Assembly (NCBI GenBank): GCA_025667525.1
Contig: CM046874.1
Span: forward strand, 661,496,963 to 661,560,962
Reading direction: 5' to 3'
Length of the DNA stretch: 64,000 nt
Source: Glebionis coronaria
Lineage: Eukaryota > Streptophyta > Magnoliopsida > Asterales > Asteraceae
Part shown: in pieces, positions 24,153 to 36,645 of the stretch
How the letters are laid out: every line of letters starts with the position of its first letter
Numbering within the stretch: position 1 is the stretch's first letter
Program-made: the position numbers and the translations under genes
The notes under the pieces: generated by a model
What the model saw: only the letters and a program-made list of their open reading frames with translations
The model's database searches: none
What the model was told of the DNA's origin: nothing

Positions 24153-24587
24153 TCCCCTATTGACTCGTATCATGTAATACGATACCCTATTGACTCATAT
24201 CATGTAATACGATACCACATTGACTCATATCATGTAATACGATACCATATTGACTCATATCATGTAATACGATACCATATTGGCTCATATCATGTAATAC
24301 GATCCCCTATTGACTCGTATCATGTAATACGATACCCTATTGACTCATATCATGTAATACGATACCATATTGGCTCATATCATGTAATATGATCCCCTAT
24401 TGACTCGTATCATGTAATACGATACCCTATTGACTCATATCATGTAATACGATACCATATTGGCTCATATCATGTAATACGATACCACATTGACTCATAT
24501 CATGTAATACGATACCATATTGACTCATATCATGTAATACGATACCATATTGGCTCATATCATGTAATACGATCCCCTATTGACTCG
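24031..24587. repeat. 30-bp minisatellite, about 18.5 copies, with higher-order order
   Basis: Each unit is 30 bp (for example GATACCATATTGGCTCATAT plus CATGTAATAC). Five variants can be told apart and recur in a fixed order: RPQRPQST, then RPQRPQRST, then RP. This implies duplication of 240-270 bp blocks on top of single-unit duplication. Confidence 0.93.
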
Positions 24588-24947
24588 CGTACTTGCGTCT
24601 CTTTTGATACTTAGACACATATTTTAGTACGCTTGACGATAGCCATATATTGATGGGCTTTGGAAGATGGAAATAAGAGTAGCCTCTTATCAATCAACTA
24701 GTCAGAGAGAGGCATCATTACATCTACTACTTCTACATGCAAAACGTACCCTTCTTATTACTGTTGGCTATTTTTAACTCCACTTCTTTTATCAAGTACG
24801 GTATAAAAAATAATCAAACCCATTTATTAATATTCTTTTTTTTCTTACTGTACTTTAGTGGGTCATCTCTATGTATCCATACTTAGTTAACGTGGATGCA
24901 AGAGGTGAAAACACCATGGCATATCAAACTTATTCCAGGAAACCCCT
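24588..24947. other. CACTA interior without features
   Basis: No open frame or repeat of note. Confidence 0.4.
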
Positions 24948-25380
24948 AAATAAAATAGTTTGTTAATATTTTATATAAATAATTTAGTAATTTAAAACTC
25001 TATTTATTAATTTTTTAAAACATTTTAAGATTAAAATTATTCTAGTTTCGAAATTTACTATTTTAAAACGTATTTATTGTATTTATAAAATAAATTTACA
25101 TAAATAAAATATATTAGTCACACTTACTATTATTTTATATAAATAAAATAGTTTGTTAATATTTTATATAAATAATTTAGTAATTTATAAACTCTATTTA
25201 TTATTTTTTTTAAATATTTTAAGATTAAAATTATTCGACTTTCGAAATTTACTATTTTAAAACGTATTTATTGTAATTTATAAAATAAATTTACATAAAT
25301 AAAATATATTAGTCACACTTATTATTATTTTATATAAATAAAATAGTTTGTTAATATTTTACAAATAAAATTATTCTAGT
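24948..25380. repeat. Tandem repeat of about 194 bp, 2.2 copies
   Basis: AAATAAAATAGTTTGTTAAT begins at 24948, 25141 and 25336. The copies are AT-rich and nearly identical. The third is partial and runs into the next GGGTCGAAA motif array. Confidence 0.85.
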
Positions 25381-25387
25381 TTCGAAA

Positions 25388-25590
25388 TTTAGGGTCGAAA
25401 TTTCGACCCTAAATTTGTCACTAAAAATTTAATTTACCTTTCAAAAATTTTCACGAAAATTTTAAAATTTCACACCAAAATAAAATATTTCGCGGTTTAC
25501 ATTTAGGGTCGAAAGTTAGGGTCGAATTTTCGACCCTAAATATTAAAATAATTTAGGGTCGAAAGTTTCGACCCTAAATGTCGACCCTAA
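25388..25590. promoter_or_regulatory. Second block of GGGTCGAAA palindromes
   Basis: At least five copies of the GGGTCGAAA/TTTCGACCC motif, with the same CACGAAA...CACACCAAA linker seen at 23180-23220. This is probably the displaced inner part of the 5' subterminal array. Confidence 0.75.
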
Positions 25591-26170
25591 ATTCTATCCA
25601 CAAAAACAACAAACAGACATCACTAACTTTTCTCATCTTCATAAAAAAACGGGAGAACATCTTCATCCACCAATCCGTCTTCACCACCACCTTTTCCCAA
25701 TCCGTCTTCACCACCAATCCGTCTTCATCTTCATCCGTCCCACCCATCCCACCACCGTCTCATCCCACCACCACCACCAATCCGTCCCACCCATCACCAC
25801 TACCACCAATCCGTCCCACCCATCACCACCACCACCAATCCGTCCCACCCATCACCACCACCACCAATCGACCCGCCAATTTATATAAAGGTAATTGATA
25901 ATTTGTTTAAATTTGTTTAAATTTGTTAAAAAAATGATAATGATAATTTGTCTAACTTTGTTATAATGATAATTTGTTTAATTTGTTATAATGATAATGA
26001 TAATGATAATGTCGGCAGCAATACCACCACCACCACCGACGGCAGCAATACCACCACCGACGGCAGCAATAGCAACCACCACCGCTGGCAGCAGCAGCAC
26101 CACCACGGCAGCAACAACAGTAGCCACTTTATACTAAAGGTGGGTGTTTATTTTTCTTATATTAAAACGT
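25591..26170 (+). other. Low-complexity leader of the CACTA transcript (putative)
   Basis: A C-rich minisatellite (CAATCCGTCCCACCCATCAC plus CACCACCAC, about 30 bp, 25730-25870) and a CAG/CAC trinucleotide region (26010-26130). Each ends in a similar possible splice donor (TATATAAAG/GTAATT near 25890 and TATACTAAAG/GTGGGT near 26140). They may be 5' untranslated exons. The reading frames here are low-complexity and I do not call a protein. Confidence 0.45.
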
Positions 26171-26204
26171 ATGAGCTAATTTTTTTAGTTGTTTTCGGCT
26201 TATT

Positions 26205-26320
26205 TTGGTTTAATTGATTTTGGGTTATATTTAGTCTTAGTTGATTTCGGATTATATTTAGGCTTAGTTGATTTCGGCTTATTTAGGTTTAGTTGATTTA
26301 GGCTTAGTTGATTTCGCTTA
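26205..26320. repeat. Minisatellite of TTAGTTGATTTCGGCTTA type
   Basis: About 20-bp units with small changes, from about 26205 to 26320, continuing as a few copies after the TA run (26488-26540). Confidence 0.7.
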
Positions 26321-26490
<170 letters not shown>

Positions 26491-26540
26491 GATTTCGGCT
26501 TAATTCTTTTAGGCTTAATGGATTACGGCTTATATATGGC

Positions 26541-27055
26541 TTAATATTTATTTAGGAATTTCGACTTATATATATATAGGCACGAGTTTAATATTTTTAT
26601 ATGTTTATCGTAGCCAAGAACCAAGTCACAGCCGAGAACCGAATTCCCGAGTCACAGTCGTATAAAAGGTAATATTTTTTTTTTGAAATTGTTTTAGTGT
26701 TTGTTTCAAATTAGATAAAATCTTGGAGACCAACTAATTTAGATTTTTTTATTTTATGTTTGTGTTTGGTTAGCACCAGGACAGTCGGGACAACTTCCTC
26801 ATCCGGATCTTTTTTTTCTATCTTTCCATCTTTGTTTATTTCAGCCGTGACCAAGGTGTGTAATTAATATTATGCATATGTTTATTATATTATATATTGT
26901 TAGTCTTTTGTAGTAAATAATTTTAGGATTGTTTTAGGATTCTAGTCGATTAATTTTAGAAAAGCCCCGTCCGAAATTAATCAACCTTAGAAAATCCGTA
27001 CGAAATTAATTTATTAGAAATTAATTCCGGAAAGTCCCCATTTTTGGGACTGCTT
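26541..27055. other. CACTA interior upstream of the transposase
   Basis: AT-rich with no reading frame. It probably contains introns or leader of the transposase transcript, with an AG acceptor at 27368-27369 just before the coding start. Confidence 0.4.
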
Positions 27056-27253
27056 TTTGAATGTTTTGTCTCATTTAGGATATGAATGCGTATAACTAGT
27101 TTATTATTTGAGATGATTTCGACATCGTTTCTCCTTTACTCCTACGAATATGTCTTTAAACACATATTTGGGGAGTAGAGGGGAAATGCTGCCGAAATAT
27201 TCTCGAATAGTAAATCAGTTATACGCATTCATATATGAGACGAAACATTCAAA
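27056..27253. repeat. Near-perfect inverted repeat (long hairpin), about 100-bp arms
   Basis: TTGAATGTTTTGTCTCAT at the left pairs with ATGAGACGAAACATTCAA at the right. Pairing continues inward through GAATGCGTATAAC / GTTATACGCATTC to a TTTAAA centre at 27155-27160. There are a few mismatches and one 5-base bulge. There is almost no loop. As RNA it would be a precursor-like foldback. Confidence 0.9.
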
Positions 27254-27371
27254 GAGTGGGTTAGGATTGCCTTCCATAGTGCACTAGTAGGTGAAAAAAC
27301 ATTCCTGATTGTTTGTTTTAAGGTGTTTAATTAAATCATTTATTTGAATAATGTTTATTTGCAACGCAGTT

Positions 27372-30300
27372 ATGATAATTGATAAGAGTTGGACAACTAT
27401 ATCCAATCGTAATTCCGATGAATTTTTATATGGTCTTTTCACCTTCCTCGAGCATTGTAAGACATTTGTGCACCCCATCACACAAATGATCCGTTGCCCA
27501 TGTAAACGTTGTTGTAACTGTGAGAGATTGGTTTACCTCCACACTCTTGAGGTACACTTATCCCAACACGGGTGGGACGATCATTATACCACTTGGAAAT
27601 ATCACGGTGAACCGATTCTTCCGCTTCCTACACCAGTATCACATTCACCTGAACACCTTGACATGAATACGTTCTTAGAAGATATTTCTGTAACTAATGT
27701 CGAAACTCCACCGACTCAAACTCCTCCGACTCAAACTCCACCTGATCAAACAACGGGTCCTAATAACGAGTTTGAAGAGTTACTTAGTAGGTCCACCCAA
27801 AAGTTGCACACGCTTACCAATTTGACTACATTGGAATTTACAATAGAGATTGCACACATCAAGGTTTTAAATAAAATTAGTGATGTCGGGTTTAACCAGA
27901 TTCTAGCTTGTCTCCAGAAGTTTTGTACCCGTAGTCAAGGTTTCAATTTCCCATCGTCATACTATGAAATCAAGAAGACATACAGAAAGATCGGGTTAGG
28001 ATACGAATCGATTCATGCTTGTATAAACGATTGCTTTTTATATTGGGGATCAGAGGATAACAAAAAGAGGGATAATTGTCCAGTCTGCGGAGAGAGTAGA
28101 TATAAAGACCCCAAGAAAACAAAGGGGAAGTTGGTTGCAAACAAGATGGCGCGTTACTTTCCGTTAAAACCTAGACTTCAACGCATGTTCAACACAAAAC
28201 ACATAGCAAAGTGGATGACTTGGCATGCTACTGGACAGTCTAAGGATGGCAAGTTGAATCACCCCTATGACGGTAAAGCATGGAAACATTTTGACTTGAT
28301 GCTACCTGATTTCTCTAGTGACCCTAGAAACGTTCGATTAGGGTTGGCTGCTGATGGTTTTAATCCTTATGGCATTATGAGTCAAAATTACAGCATGTGG
28401 CCGGTCATATTGACAGCATACAACACACCACCGTGGATGTGTATGAAAGAAACTTCTTTAATGTTGACGATGTTAATTCCCGGCCCTAAATCACCTGCAA
28501 AAGATATTGATGTTTTCCTGGCGCCTTTGATTAAAGAACTCAAAGATTTATGGAAAGGAGTCAGGACGAAAGACGCTGCTACGGGTACTTATTTCGATAT
28601 GAAAGCGGCGCTTTTATGGACCATCAATGATTTTCCAGCTCGGGGTTGTCTTTCTGGGTGGGTTGGGCAAGGCTACTATGCATGCCCCACTTGTAACAAG
28701 GACACTCCATCGATGGCTATCAAGAACAAAATCGTTTATGTTGGTCATAGAAGATGGTTATGAACAAATCATTATCTAAGGAGTAAAACTAGGCAATTCC
28801 ATGGTAAAGCCGAACGGAAGCCTAAACCAGGAAAGTTTACCGAAATGGATATCCAGTTACAAATTAATAGCCTCTTGAGTCGTAAGCCGGGGAAGCATCC
28901 AAAAATTAAGAAAACCAACCCACCTCCTGATAGAAATGTTGAATTGAATTGGACTAAGCGTTCTACATTTTGGGAGCTTGAGTATTGGCCCTTTCTTCTA
29001 CTAAAACACAATTTGGATGTCATGCACATCGAAAATAACGTGCTTGAGGCAATACTGAATATCTTGTTACAAAACGATAAATCCAAAGACACGGCAAAGG
29101 CAAGGCAAGACTTGGAAAAATTGGGAGTTCGACCCGAGTTGTGGTTAGTTCCAAAAGGAAACAGGAAGTTTGAGAAGCCTCATCCAAAGTACTCTTTCAC
29201 CAAAGCTAACAGGGAACTTTTTTGTAAATTCATCAAAGGAGTTAGACTACCTGATGGGTTTGGATCCAACTTTAAGCAAAAAGTCACCGCTAATTATGAC
29301 AATATAACGGGCATGAAATCTCATGACTGTCATATAATGATGCAACGGTTACTTCCTTGCGGAGTACAACAATACTTGCCCAAAAACATTACAGATCCTA
29401 TAATCCAGCTTTGCTTATTTTTTAAGCAGCTTGTTCTAGAATTTTGACGGAGGAGGACATGGTAAAAGCTAAAAACCAATTGATCAGTGTGATGATTAAT
29501 TTAGAGCAAATCTTTCCTCCTGCTTTTTTTGACATAATGCCTCATTTCGTTGTACATCTACCCGATGAGGCTATTCTAGGTGCCCTCATTCGCTGCAGGT
29601 GGATGTATCCATTTGAAAGATACATGAATAAGCTAAAGAATTATGTCCGAAATAAAGCAAAGCCCGAAGGTTCTATTGCGTAGGGTTATGTTGCAGAAGA
29701 AGCATTAACTTTTTGTTTGCGTTATCTTGCTGAGGATGTCGAGACGAGATTTAACCGTCTTGACAGGAATGACGACGGTTTGCCTGAACAAAAAGATAAA
29801 TTCCAGGTGTTCCGGTCCGCATGCAAACTGATGGGTAGAGTCAAAGATATTCATATGAGTTTAGATGTTACGCGAGCAGTTGTATGGTATATACTTAACA
29901 ACAGTCCTGAAATCGAATCAGATATCTTGGCTTACAAAGAGTATGTCTCTTCCTTATCTATATTTTAAAAAATCTTCTTTCAGGATGACTTATCCTAATA
30001 TCATGAACTTTTGCAGAGAATCGCCTGATAACGTGGAAACGAGGTTTCCCACCTGGTTTAGTCACAAGGTAAATACATTAGATATATTACCTTGGAGTTA
30101 TTGCTCATATATCTAAATATGTTTGTATCTCTTTCGTAGATTCGTGAAAAAAAACGACAAGCGACTGTAATGAAGAGTTATTCTCTTTGGCATGTGGACA
30201 TACTAGTGCATGTACATACCCCGCTTGCGTAGTTAACGGTGTGAGGTTTGTGATACATGAACGCGATAAACTTCACACCACTCAATGCAGCGGTGTTTCA

Positions 30301-30900
30301 ACAGCCGGGCTTGATGGAGAGATGTATTATGGTCAACTCGAAGAAATTCTGGAGCTCACTTATATCGAGAACCGCAAGGTTGTGTTGTTTCGATGTAAAT
30401 GGTTTGACACCATTAACCCCCCAAATTGTACGAAACGCAATAGACGTTCTTACATTGAGCAGGGCATACATCATATTTTGACTAATAAGAAATTTCACAA
30501 AAATAACCAATACATTCTTGCGACACAAGTATCACAAGTATTTTACCTTGAAGACCTTGCTAGAAAACCAAAGGGTTGGAAGGTGGTCGAACATGTTTAT
30601 CATGGCGATGTTGAAGAGTCTGATCAAGATGTTATACATGGTAGCAGTTCATCAAATTTTACGCTGAATGTTGGTTTGACTTGTTTGGAGGATACAAATT
30701 TGAGTTTGAATGACGAATCGGCAGAAGTGTCCGCCACACAGGTTAATGAAGACGATGATGATCTAATCAATAATGAAGATGATGACGTTGCACATGCCCT
30801 TGATGATGATGATGTTGAAATGTCTGATGATGATGAAGTGAACCCTAATAATGTTGTTGAAGAAGTTTTATCTAGCGATGATTCAGATTGTGATAATTGA
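27372..30900 (+). pseudogene. CACTA TNPD-type transposase, broken
   Basis: Start at ATG 27372 (MIIDKSWT), the usual N-terminus. Domains in order: transposase-associated Cys-rich domain (CPCKRCCNCERL, HLSQHGWDDHYTTWKYHGE), Transposase_21-like core (KDPKKTKG, MTWHATGQ, LGLAADGFNPYG, YACPTCNKDT), DUF4218-like (HFVVHLPDEAILGALIRCRW, YPFERYMNKLK) and DUF4216-like (YYGQLEEILELTY, FRCKWFDT), then an acidic tail. Probable introns are 29941-29983 and 30069-30139. Lesions: TGA 28761-28763, a one-base deletion near 29430, TAG 29681-29683 and a shift in an A-run near 30155. Each time the expected protein resumes. Such enzymes bind the termini and carry out transposition; this copy cannot make a full protein. 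Confidence 0.93.
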
Positions 30901-31063
30901 TCTTAAGTTGTAATTTGAATGAAACAATGATTTAATCTTTAGATGTGTAATTTTTTTTATTGGAATTGTTCTTATATGTTTAAATGTGTAAATTTTTATG
31001 AATTTGTGTATTAGCATTAACCGGTCCACGAAATTGTGTGTTCATGTACTTGTTATATTACAG
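30901..31063 (+). other. Short spacer between the two CACTA genes
   Basis: Only about 160 bp, ending in a good 3' splice site (TTATATTACAG) just before the next ATG. This suggests that both genes may come from one transcript by alternative splicing, as in En/Spm. Confidence 0.4.
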
Positions 31064-33071
31064 ATGGCATGTGTAGGTGGTAGATCACACGGTGGGGATG
31101 GTGGTGGTACTCCACCTAGACGACCTACAAAGTCCGTACCTGGCAATTGCGAAAGTAAGAAATTGTGATTTATTTTTATTTTATGTCAACTCTTATTGTT
31201 AATTAAGTGTGTTTGAATTTTCACGAATCAATAACTTCAATAACTAATCTTTGTAGGTGACCCGATACCACATATGGTTACGGTTAATACGAGCCTAAGG
31301 AGGAAGCATAGGGCGCATGGAGGACCTTTGCCAGTTACATTTGATGTTTATGATCTTAATAGCTTCCATCCGTTAGGCGATAATGCTGCGATGTTGAGCT
31401 CTCTGATGGGGGAAACAGTCCGACCACTTCCACTTGCTTGCGAGTGGGAACAGATACCATTGCACCTCAAAACCCATATCTTTCCTACACTTGAGGTATT
31501 AATTGTTTGCGTTACATCTAGTCTTATCAACTGATTTGGTTGAAAATTGTTTGTTTATTTAAATGCATATGTTTACATGTAGACCTATTTCAACCTGACG
31601 GGTTGGTTGGATAGTCGTGATAGTGTGACTTATGGCGGGATAACATATGTAGTGGGAGAAAGGATAAAAACTGGAATTAACTGTAAGTTGAGGCTACTTT
31701 GGCGCAAAAATAAGAACAAGTTAAATCGTGACTATTATTCTATCCATGATTCGGCCGAGGAAGCGGCGCTTGTACCGCCCCCATCGAGTTCTACATGGGC
31801 CAACAGATCAGCAAGGGAGTGGCTTGATTTGTGCCGGTATTGGTCCGACCCGAAACAGGTGAGGAGAAGTGAAGTTAATGCAGTTAACCGCTCGAAAAAC
31901 AAAGTTTCTACACATCAAGGGAAAAAATCATTCGCTCAAGGAAGGAACGAATATGTAAGAATCGTTATAGTTTTTGTGATCATTTAAAAGTTTTATATTG
32001 TTTATTTGTATCTTGTTATTAATTTTTTTTGGTAAAGATCTTTTTATTAATTTATTTGATATTGTACAGAAAGTCAAGCATGGGTCCCACGAGGACCTTA
32101 TACAAACTTGGAAGAGGGCACGCACAAACAAGAATGGCACTATGTCCGAGGAAAATGCAGACAGATATGTAAGTAATTTAATTTAAACATGCTTTAATAA
32201 CATATTTTTATTTGTTTTTAACTTCTTTTTTTCTCTTTCTTTTTCACAGTCGAGAATGATGGCCATAAAAGAAGCGATTTCTTACGGTGCTGAGCAGTAC
32301 AAAAGTGATCAAGAAATAATTGATCTAGTAAATCCGAGCCGCAACACTCAAAATATCGTCGGCAGGGGCAGGAAGTTGCCGGGTGGTGGTACCTCATATG
32401 GATGCGGGAGTAGTTCTTATAGTGAGGGAGTGACGCGAGAACAACTCTCGGAGGTACTTAGGATTCATGAGCAAGAAAAAGAGCTGTTGAGGAAGCAAAC
32501 CGAGGAGGCGCAGCAACGGGCTAATTTGGCCCATATGTATGCTAGTGTGGCGCAACAAAATGCTGAGGTAAACAACACCCGCCTAAGTCATTTGATTTCT
32601 CATTATACTTCACATGTGGGTCGAGGGTATACCGGACCTAATAACCCTTTTGTAACGCCACCCCAATTCGCTTCTATGCCTGGCATGTCTCAGTTCCCTG
32701 GTATGCCTCAGTTCCCTGGTATGTCTCAGGTCCCTGTTATGCCTCAGTTCCGTGGTATTCCTCCCCCTCCCGGATTTCCATATAATGCTCCACTCAACCC
32801 ACTCTAACCTCCAATTACCCAAAATAACAGTTTCAACAACTGTAATCGACCCGTTGTCAACACCACTGGCCCCTCGAGTTCTAACTCTCGGGAAAGTCCC
32901 AACTATACCGTCAACCTAAATCCTCATCAAAATGATACTCGGACCGTCAACGAGTTGGCTCAAGATCTTGAGAATGCCAACAACATGTCCGATAATGAGC
33001 TAATTAACTCGGATGCTGATGAGGGGGATGATGAGGGGGACGATGATCAGGCCGGGGACTATTCAGATTAG
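31064..33071 (+). pseudogene. CACTA second gene, plant Transposase_24 (Ptta/En/Spm) type
   Basis: Five exons fit by phase: 31064-31154, 31257-31495, 31583-31954, 32070-32168, 32250-33071. Visible parts are YFNLTGWLDS, REWLDLCRYWSDPKQVRRSE, the KHGSHEDLIQTWKRART segment typical of this family, and a long Glu/Arg/Gln helix (REQLSEVLRIHEQEKELL). Met/Pro-rich repeats of the QFPGMPQFPGM type and an acidic end follow. A TAA at 32805-32807 cuts the frame 88 codons before the natural stop (33069-33071). The protein may be the accessory DNA-binding partner of TNPD. Confidence 0.85.
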
Positions 33072-33369
33072 GAGTTGTTGTTGGTTTTAGACTTTTTATT
33101 TTGTGTAATAACTTAAGACTTGTTAAATTGTGAAACATGGATTTATTGTGATGTGTAATAATTTTAGACTTGTTACATTTGTGAAATAAGGATTTGGTGA
33201 AATGTATTCTAACGTTTTGGCTATTTAACGTATTGTAAATTATTAGTATTGTACTATTTAGTGATTTGTAATATTGTGGATTTGTTGAAATATAGATTTT
33301 TTTCCGGAAAAAATGCTGGAAAAAAATCTGGAAATAAGCTGCAAAATGCAGTTTTTTTTTTTGCCAGAA

Positions 33370-33990
33370 ACCATTTAGGGTCGAAATTTCGACCCTAACC
33401 ATATAGTTAGGGTCGAAATTCCGACCCTAACATATAGTTAGGGTCGAAATTTTCGACCCTAAGCCTTAGGGTCAAAAATTTCGACCCTAATTTTCGACCC
33501 TAAATCCTTCCTGCACACATGATTTCTGCAAAAAAAACTAATATAAAATGTTTAGGGTCGAAATTTTTGACCTTAACCTTTAAAAATATTTCGACCCTAA
33601 TTTATTAAATTAAAAAAAAAAAAAAAACGTTTTCACAATGCTTTTTTAATTTACACGTGGATAATATTTAAGGTCGAAATTTTCGACCCTAAAATTGAAT
33701 GATAATTTCGACCCTTCACAATGTTTTTTATATTACACGTGGATATTATTTAGGGTCGAAAATTTCGACCCTAAATTACAAAGGCATTCGACCCTAAATT
33801 TTGGTCAAAAGCTCTGCTGAAAAGTGGTTGGCCCCCTTTTTTCGACCCTAAATTACATAGGGTATTTCGACCCTAGTTTTTTAGGGTCAAATAGTTTGGG
33901 TCGAGCAGTTAGGGTCGAATATTTCGACCCTAAAATTTAGGGTCGAATACCCTTTGTATTTAGGGTCGATATTTTCGACCCTAACCCTTG
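33370..33990. promoter_or_regulatory. 3' subterminal array of GGGTCGAAA palindromes
   Basis: About fifteen copies in both orientations, many paired as GGGTCGAAATTTCGACCC, running to the right terminus. Denser than the left array. This is the expected binding region for the CACTA accessory protein. Confidence 0.85.
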
Positions 33991-34007
33991 ATTTTGTTGT
34001 AGTGCAT

Positions 34008-34914
34008 GTTGTGGTTCTAAGATACTACGGAGTAGTAAAAAAGTACTTAACCTCTAGCAGACATAAGAAGTCTCTGGCAATATGATAACATAACTCTCTA
34101 GTTTCAAGGTCTTGCCTAAAAGATGCGTACATAGAGGTGTTCAAGATAGTCATGTATAATCCTTACCAAATTTATAAATAAAATTTTACTTGTGAACAGT
34201 ATCGATCTGGTATATGTATGCCGAGGTCAATGTTAAGATTACTAAGATTAGGCTACATGCGACGCAGGAGGCCGTGACCGAGTCGTCTCTCGGTCGGCCC
34301 ATTGCGGCAACCCGATCGCCAAAATCGATTCCCACAAATCGACCATAGGTACGATCTAATTCACAAAACAAGTCGTGGTTTCTTCTTTTTTTCCTTTTCT
34401 GTTTTATATTTTTTTGATAAAATTATATTAGATTTATTAATATTTTAATTATATAAAATTTATACAAAATTCCAAATTTTAATATATTTAGTTTGTTTAA
34501 TTCCTCACATCATATATTAATTTAACAATTTTTTGAGTTAGTATTACCTAATGGATTTTCTCCTTTACTTCTAGTTAAGTCTTTTATTAATCATTTTTAA
34601 CGATATTTAAGTATAAATATTATTGTAATGTTTTTTATTTTATTTAAAAAATTATTTGAAAAAAAATCTTTATTAAAATTTTTTAAACAAGGTCGCCTGG
34701 TTGGGGCAAATAGATCGCAGGAGAAAGAAAGCTGACGTATTAATATCACGATCTAGTAGCCTTAGATGGTGAATATGCATACCCATATGCAAAAGCAGAG
34801 TAGGGGCCCACACATAAGCTTATAAAATATATTATTAACCATAAATTACTTTCGTGTAATATTGTTCCCAAAACACCTCACTATGGAGGCCGCAGTTGGC
34901 AACTCGAATATCAC
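34008..34914. other. Unassigned DNA between the CACTA and TRIM-like elements
   Basis: A GC-richer stretch (34200-34380, with GTGACCGAGTCGTCTCTCGG) stands out from AT-rich flanks. I cannot assign it. The small minus-strand frame there (34186-34371) has no recognisable product. Confidence 0.4.
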
Positions 34915-35083
34915 AATCCTATTAGATGATTATAGACACAAGCTTAATTGTGGGCTTATGGTCCATTAGGTTTAGGGTTTGTATTAAGTTGTTTTTTTTT
35001 TCAAAACAATCAATTTAGTATAAATAGATATGATAACCCACATGTAATGCATTCAATAAACAAAACACTTTTGTTATTTTACA

Positions 35084-35096
35084 TGGTATCAAAGTC
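35084..35096 (+). other. Primer-binding site of the TRIM-like element
   Basis: TGGTATCAAAGTC directly follows the LTR end (TTTTACA). It is a close match to the initiator-tRNA-Met primer site. Confidence 0.85.
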
Positions 35097-35679
35097 ACTT
35101 TAAATTCAACAACAAAATTTTTTTTCATCCTCTGGTCGGCCTACATGCTGGTAATTCGAAGGGATCCTCGTTATTATCTTCTTTATTGTTTTTCTTTTAT
35201 TAGGATTTTTTCTTTCTTTTCGAATGCATAAGCCCTAATCCCTAGCCTTAAAAAATTTGTTGAGTCACCTTTGATCAACCATTCTTTTCTTCATCATCTA
35301 TTTGTGTTCGTTGTGTCGAAGATCATTATCGTTGACAACAAATGTTGATCATCAAATTCCCGCTCCCACTAAAGGCAAAGCAAGTTACGCAAAAAGGAGG
35401 ATGTCGCAAGCTATAAAGACTACACTGCCAAATACAATTATGCTTCCGCTAAAACAAACAAAAAAAGAAGATGAAGAAAAGATCGGTTCTCAACATTATT
35501 CCAGCTTGAAATTTCGGGAGCTTCCCGTTCAAACTGCTTGGGAGTATTTCACAAGCCTAATTGTGGGCTTGTGGTCCATTAGGTTTAGGATTTGTATTTA
35601 GTTGCTTCCTATCAAAGCAATCTATTTAATATAAATACATATAATATCTCATATGTAATACATTTAATCAATAAAACAT

Positions 35680-35688
35680 TTTTTATTT
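35680..35688. repeat. Left 9-bp TSD (TTTTTATTT) of MULE 1
   Basis: The identical 9-mer is at 55507-55515. Nine-base TSDs are the hallmark of Mutator-like elements. Confidence 0.88.
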
Positions 35689-35735
35689 GAGTCCGGTTAT
35701 TTAAGATACCTTGTATCCTTTGGATACAAGGGGAC
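35689..35735. repeat. Left terminal inverted repeat of MULE 1
   Basis: GAGTCCGGTT...GATACAAGGGGAC. Aligned base for base with the right end (55460-55506), about 30 of 47 positions agree and the inner 13 bases are identical. Confidence 0.8.
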
Positions 35736-36073
35736 AAATCTGGGCCACTCATCCATTTAAATCCAACGATCCACGTTTAAACAAAAAAAAAGCGGAGGGG
35801 TAGTTACGTAATTTCACTACCCCGCCCAAACCCTAACCCCCTCTTTTCGCTAGATTCAACCGTCATTTTTCATTTCCATCTAAACTCACACACACACACA
35901 AAAAACACACAGTGAAAACACACACAAACAAAAACCACCATCTCGATCAACGATTTCACCTTTAAAACACACATCCGATCAAATAATCAACAAATACGAT
36001 GAAAGGGAAGCCGAAAAAAACGAGCCATCTTCCAAAAAACCATATCAAAGGACGATAAAAACAAGGCAAAAAG

Positions 36074-36645
36074 GTATAAAATCACAGATCCATCCTTTTT
36101 CTATGCTTTTTTAGTTTTTTAAATGCTTTTTAAGCTTTTTCTAAGCTTTTTCTGAGCTTTTTCTCTGTTTTTTATACTTTTAAGATATATCAATGATTCT
36201 TCTATGCTGTTTAACTAAATGTATGATGAATATAGTAGATCTATGAAAATAAATATCATTTGATACTTTTAAGCGAGTTTTGTGTTTAAAAATAGATTGC
36301 ATGTGAATATAAGCATCTCGGTTGGTTAAAAAAATTAACAGAATAGATTTAAAAAAGTTGAGAAAAAATAGTTTCCTAAACTGATAGAACATATATGATA
36401 AAAAAAGTATAACATATATGATAAAACCTTATCATATATGTTGAGTGAAAATACAATTAAAAGCAGTAGGATTAGAACATATATGATAGGTTTAAATATT
36501 GCTTGTATGTGAATATAAACATCTCGGTTGAGCAAAAATAGTTTCCTAGACTGATAAAACATATATGATAAAACCTTATCATATATGATGAAACCTTATC
36601 ATATATGATGAGTGAACAAACAATAGAGGTGAGATCCTTATAGAA
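36074..36645. other. First protease intron, left part
   Basis: It holds a run of AAGCTTTTTCT-type repeats (36100-36180) and several ATCATATATGAT palindromes (36385-36605). The minus-strand frames here are shadows of AT repeats. Confidence 0.6.

Larger units (their letters stand above)
34920..35688 (+). mobile_element. TRIM-like miniature LTR element, cut by a MULE
   Basis: A short LTR (34920-35083, TATTAG...TTTTACA) is followed at once by a tRNA-iMet primer site and about 460 bp without viral genes. A second LTR copy (about 35545-35688) follows. Its last four bases (TACA, 55516-55519) lie beyond the MULE. TSD AATCC is at 34915-34919 and 55520-55524. Each LTR has a TATA box (TATAAATAG near 35020; TATAAATAC near 35630) and AATAAA signals. 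The internal frame 35302-35601 has no known domain. Confidence 0.85.

Noticed and set aside
24031..24587. CRISPR-like regular repeats
   Set aside because: The 30-bp units are directly tandem with no unique spacers, in a plant transposon. It is a minisatellite.
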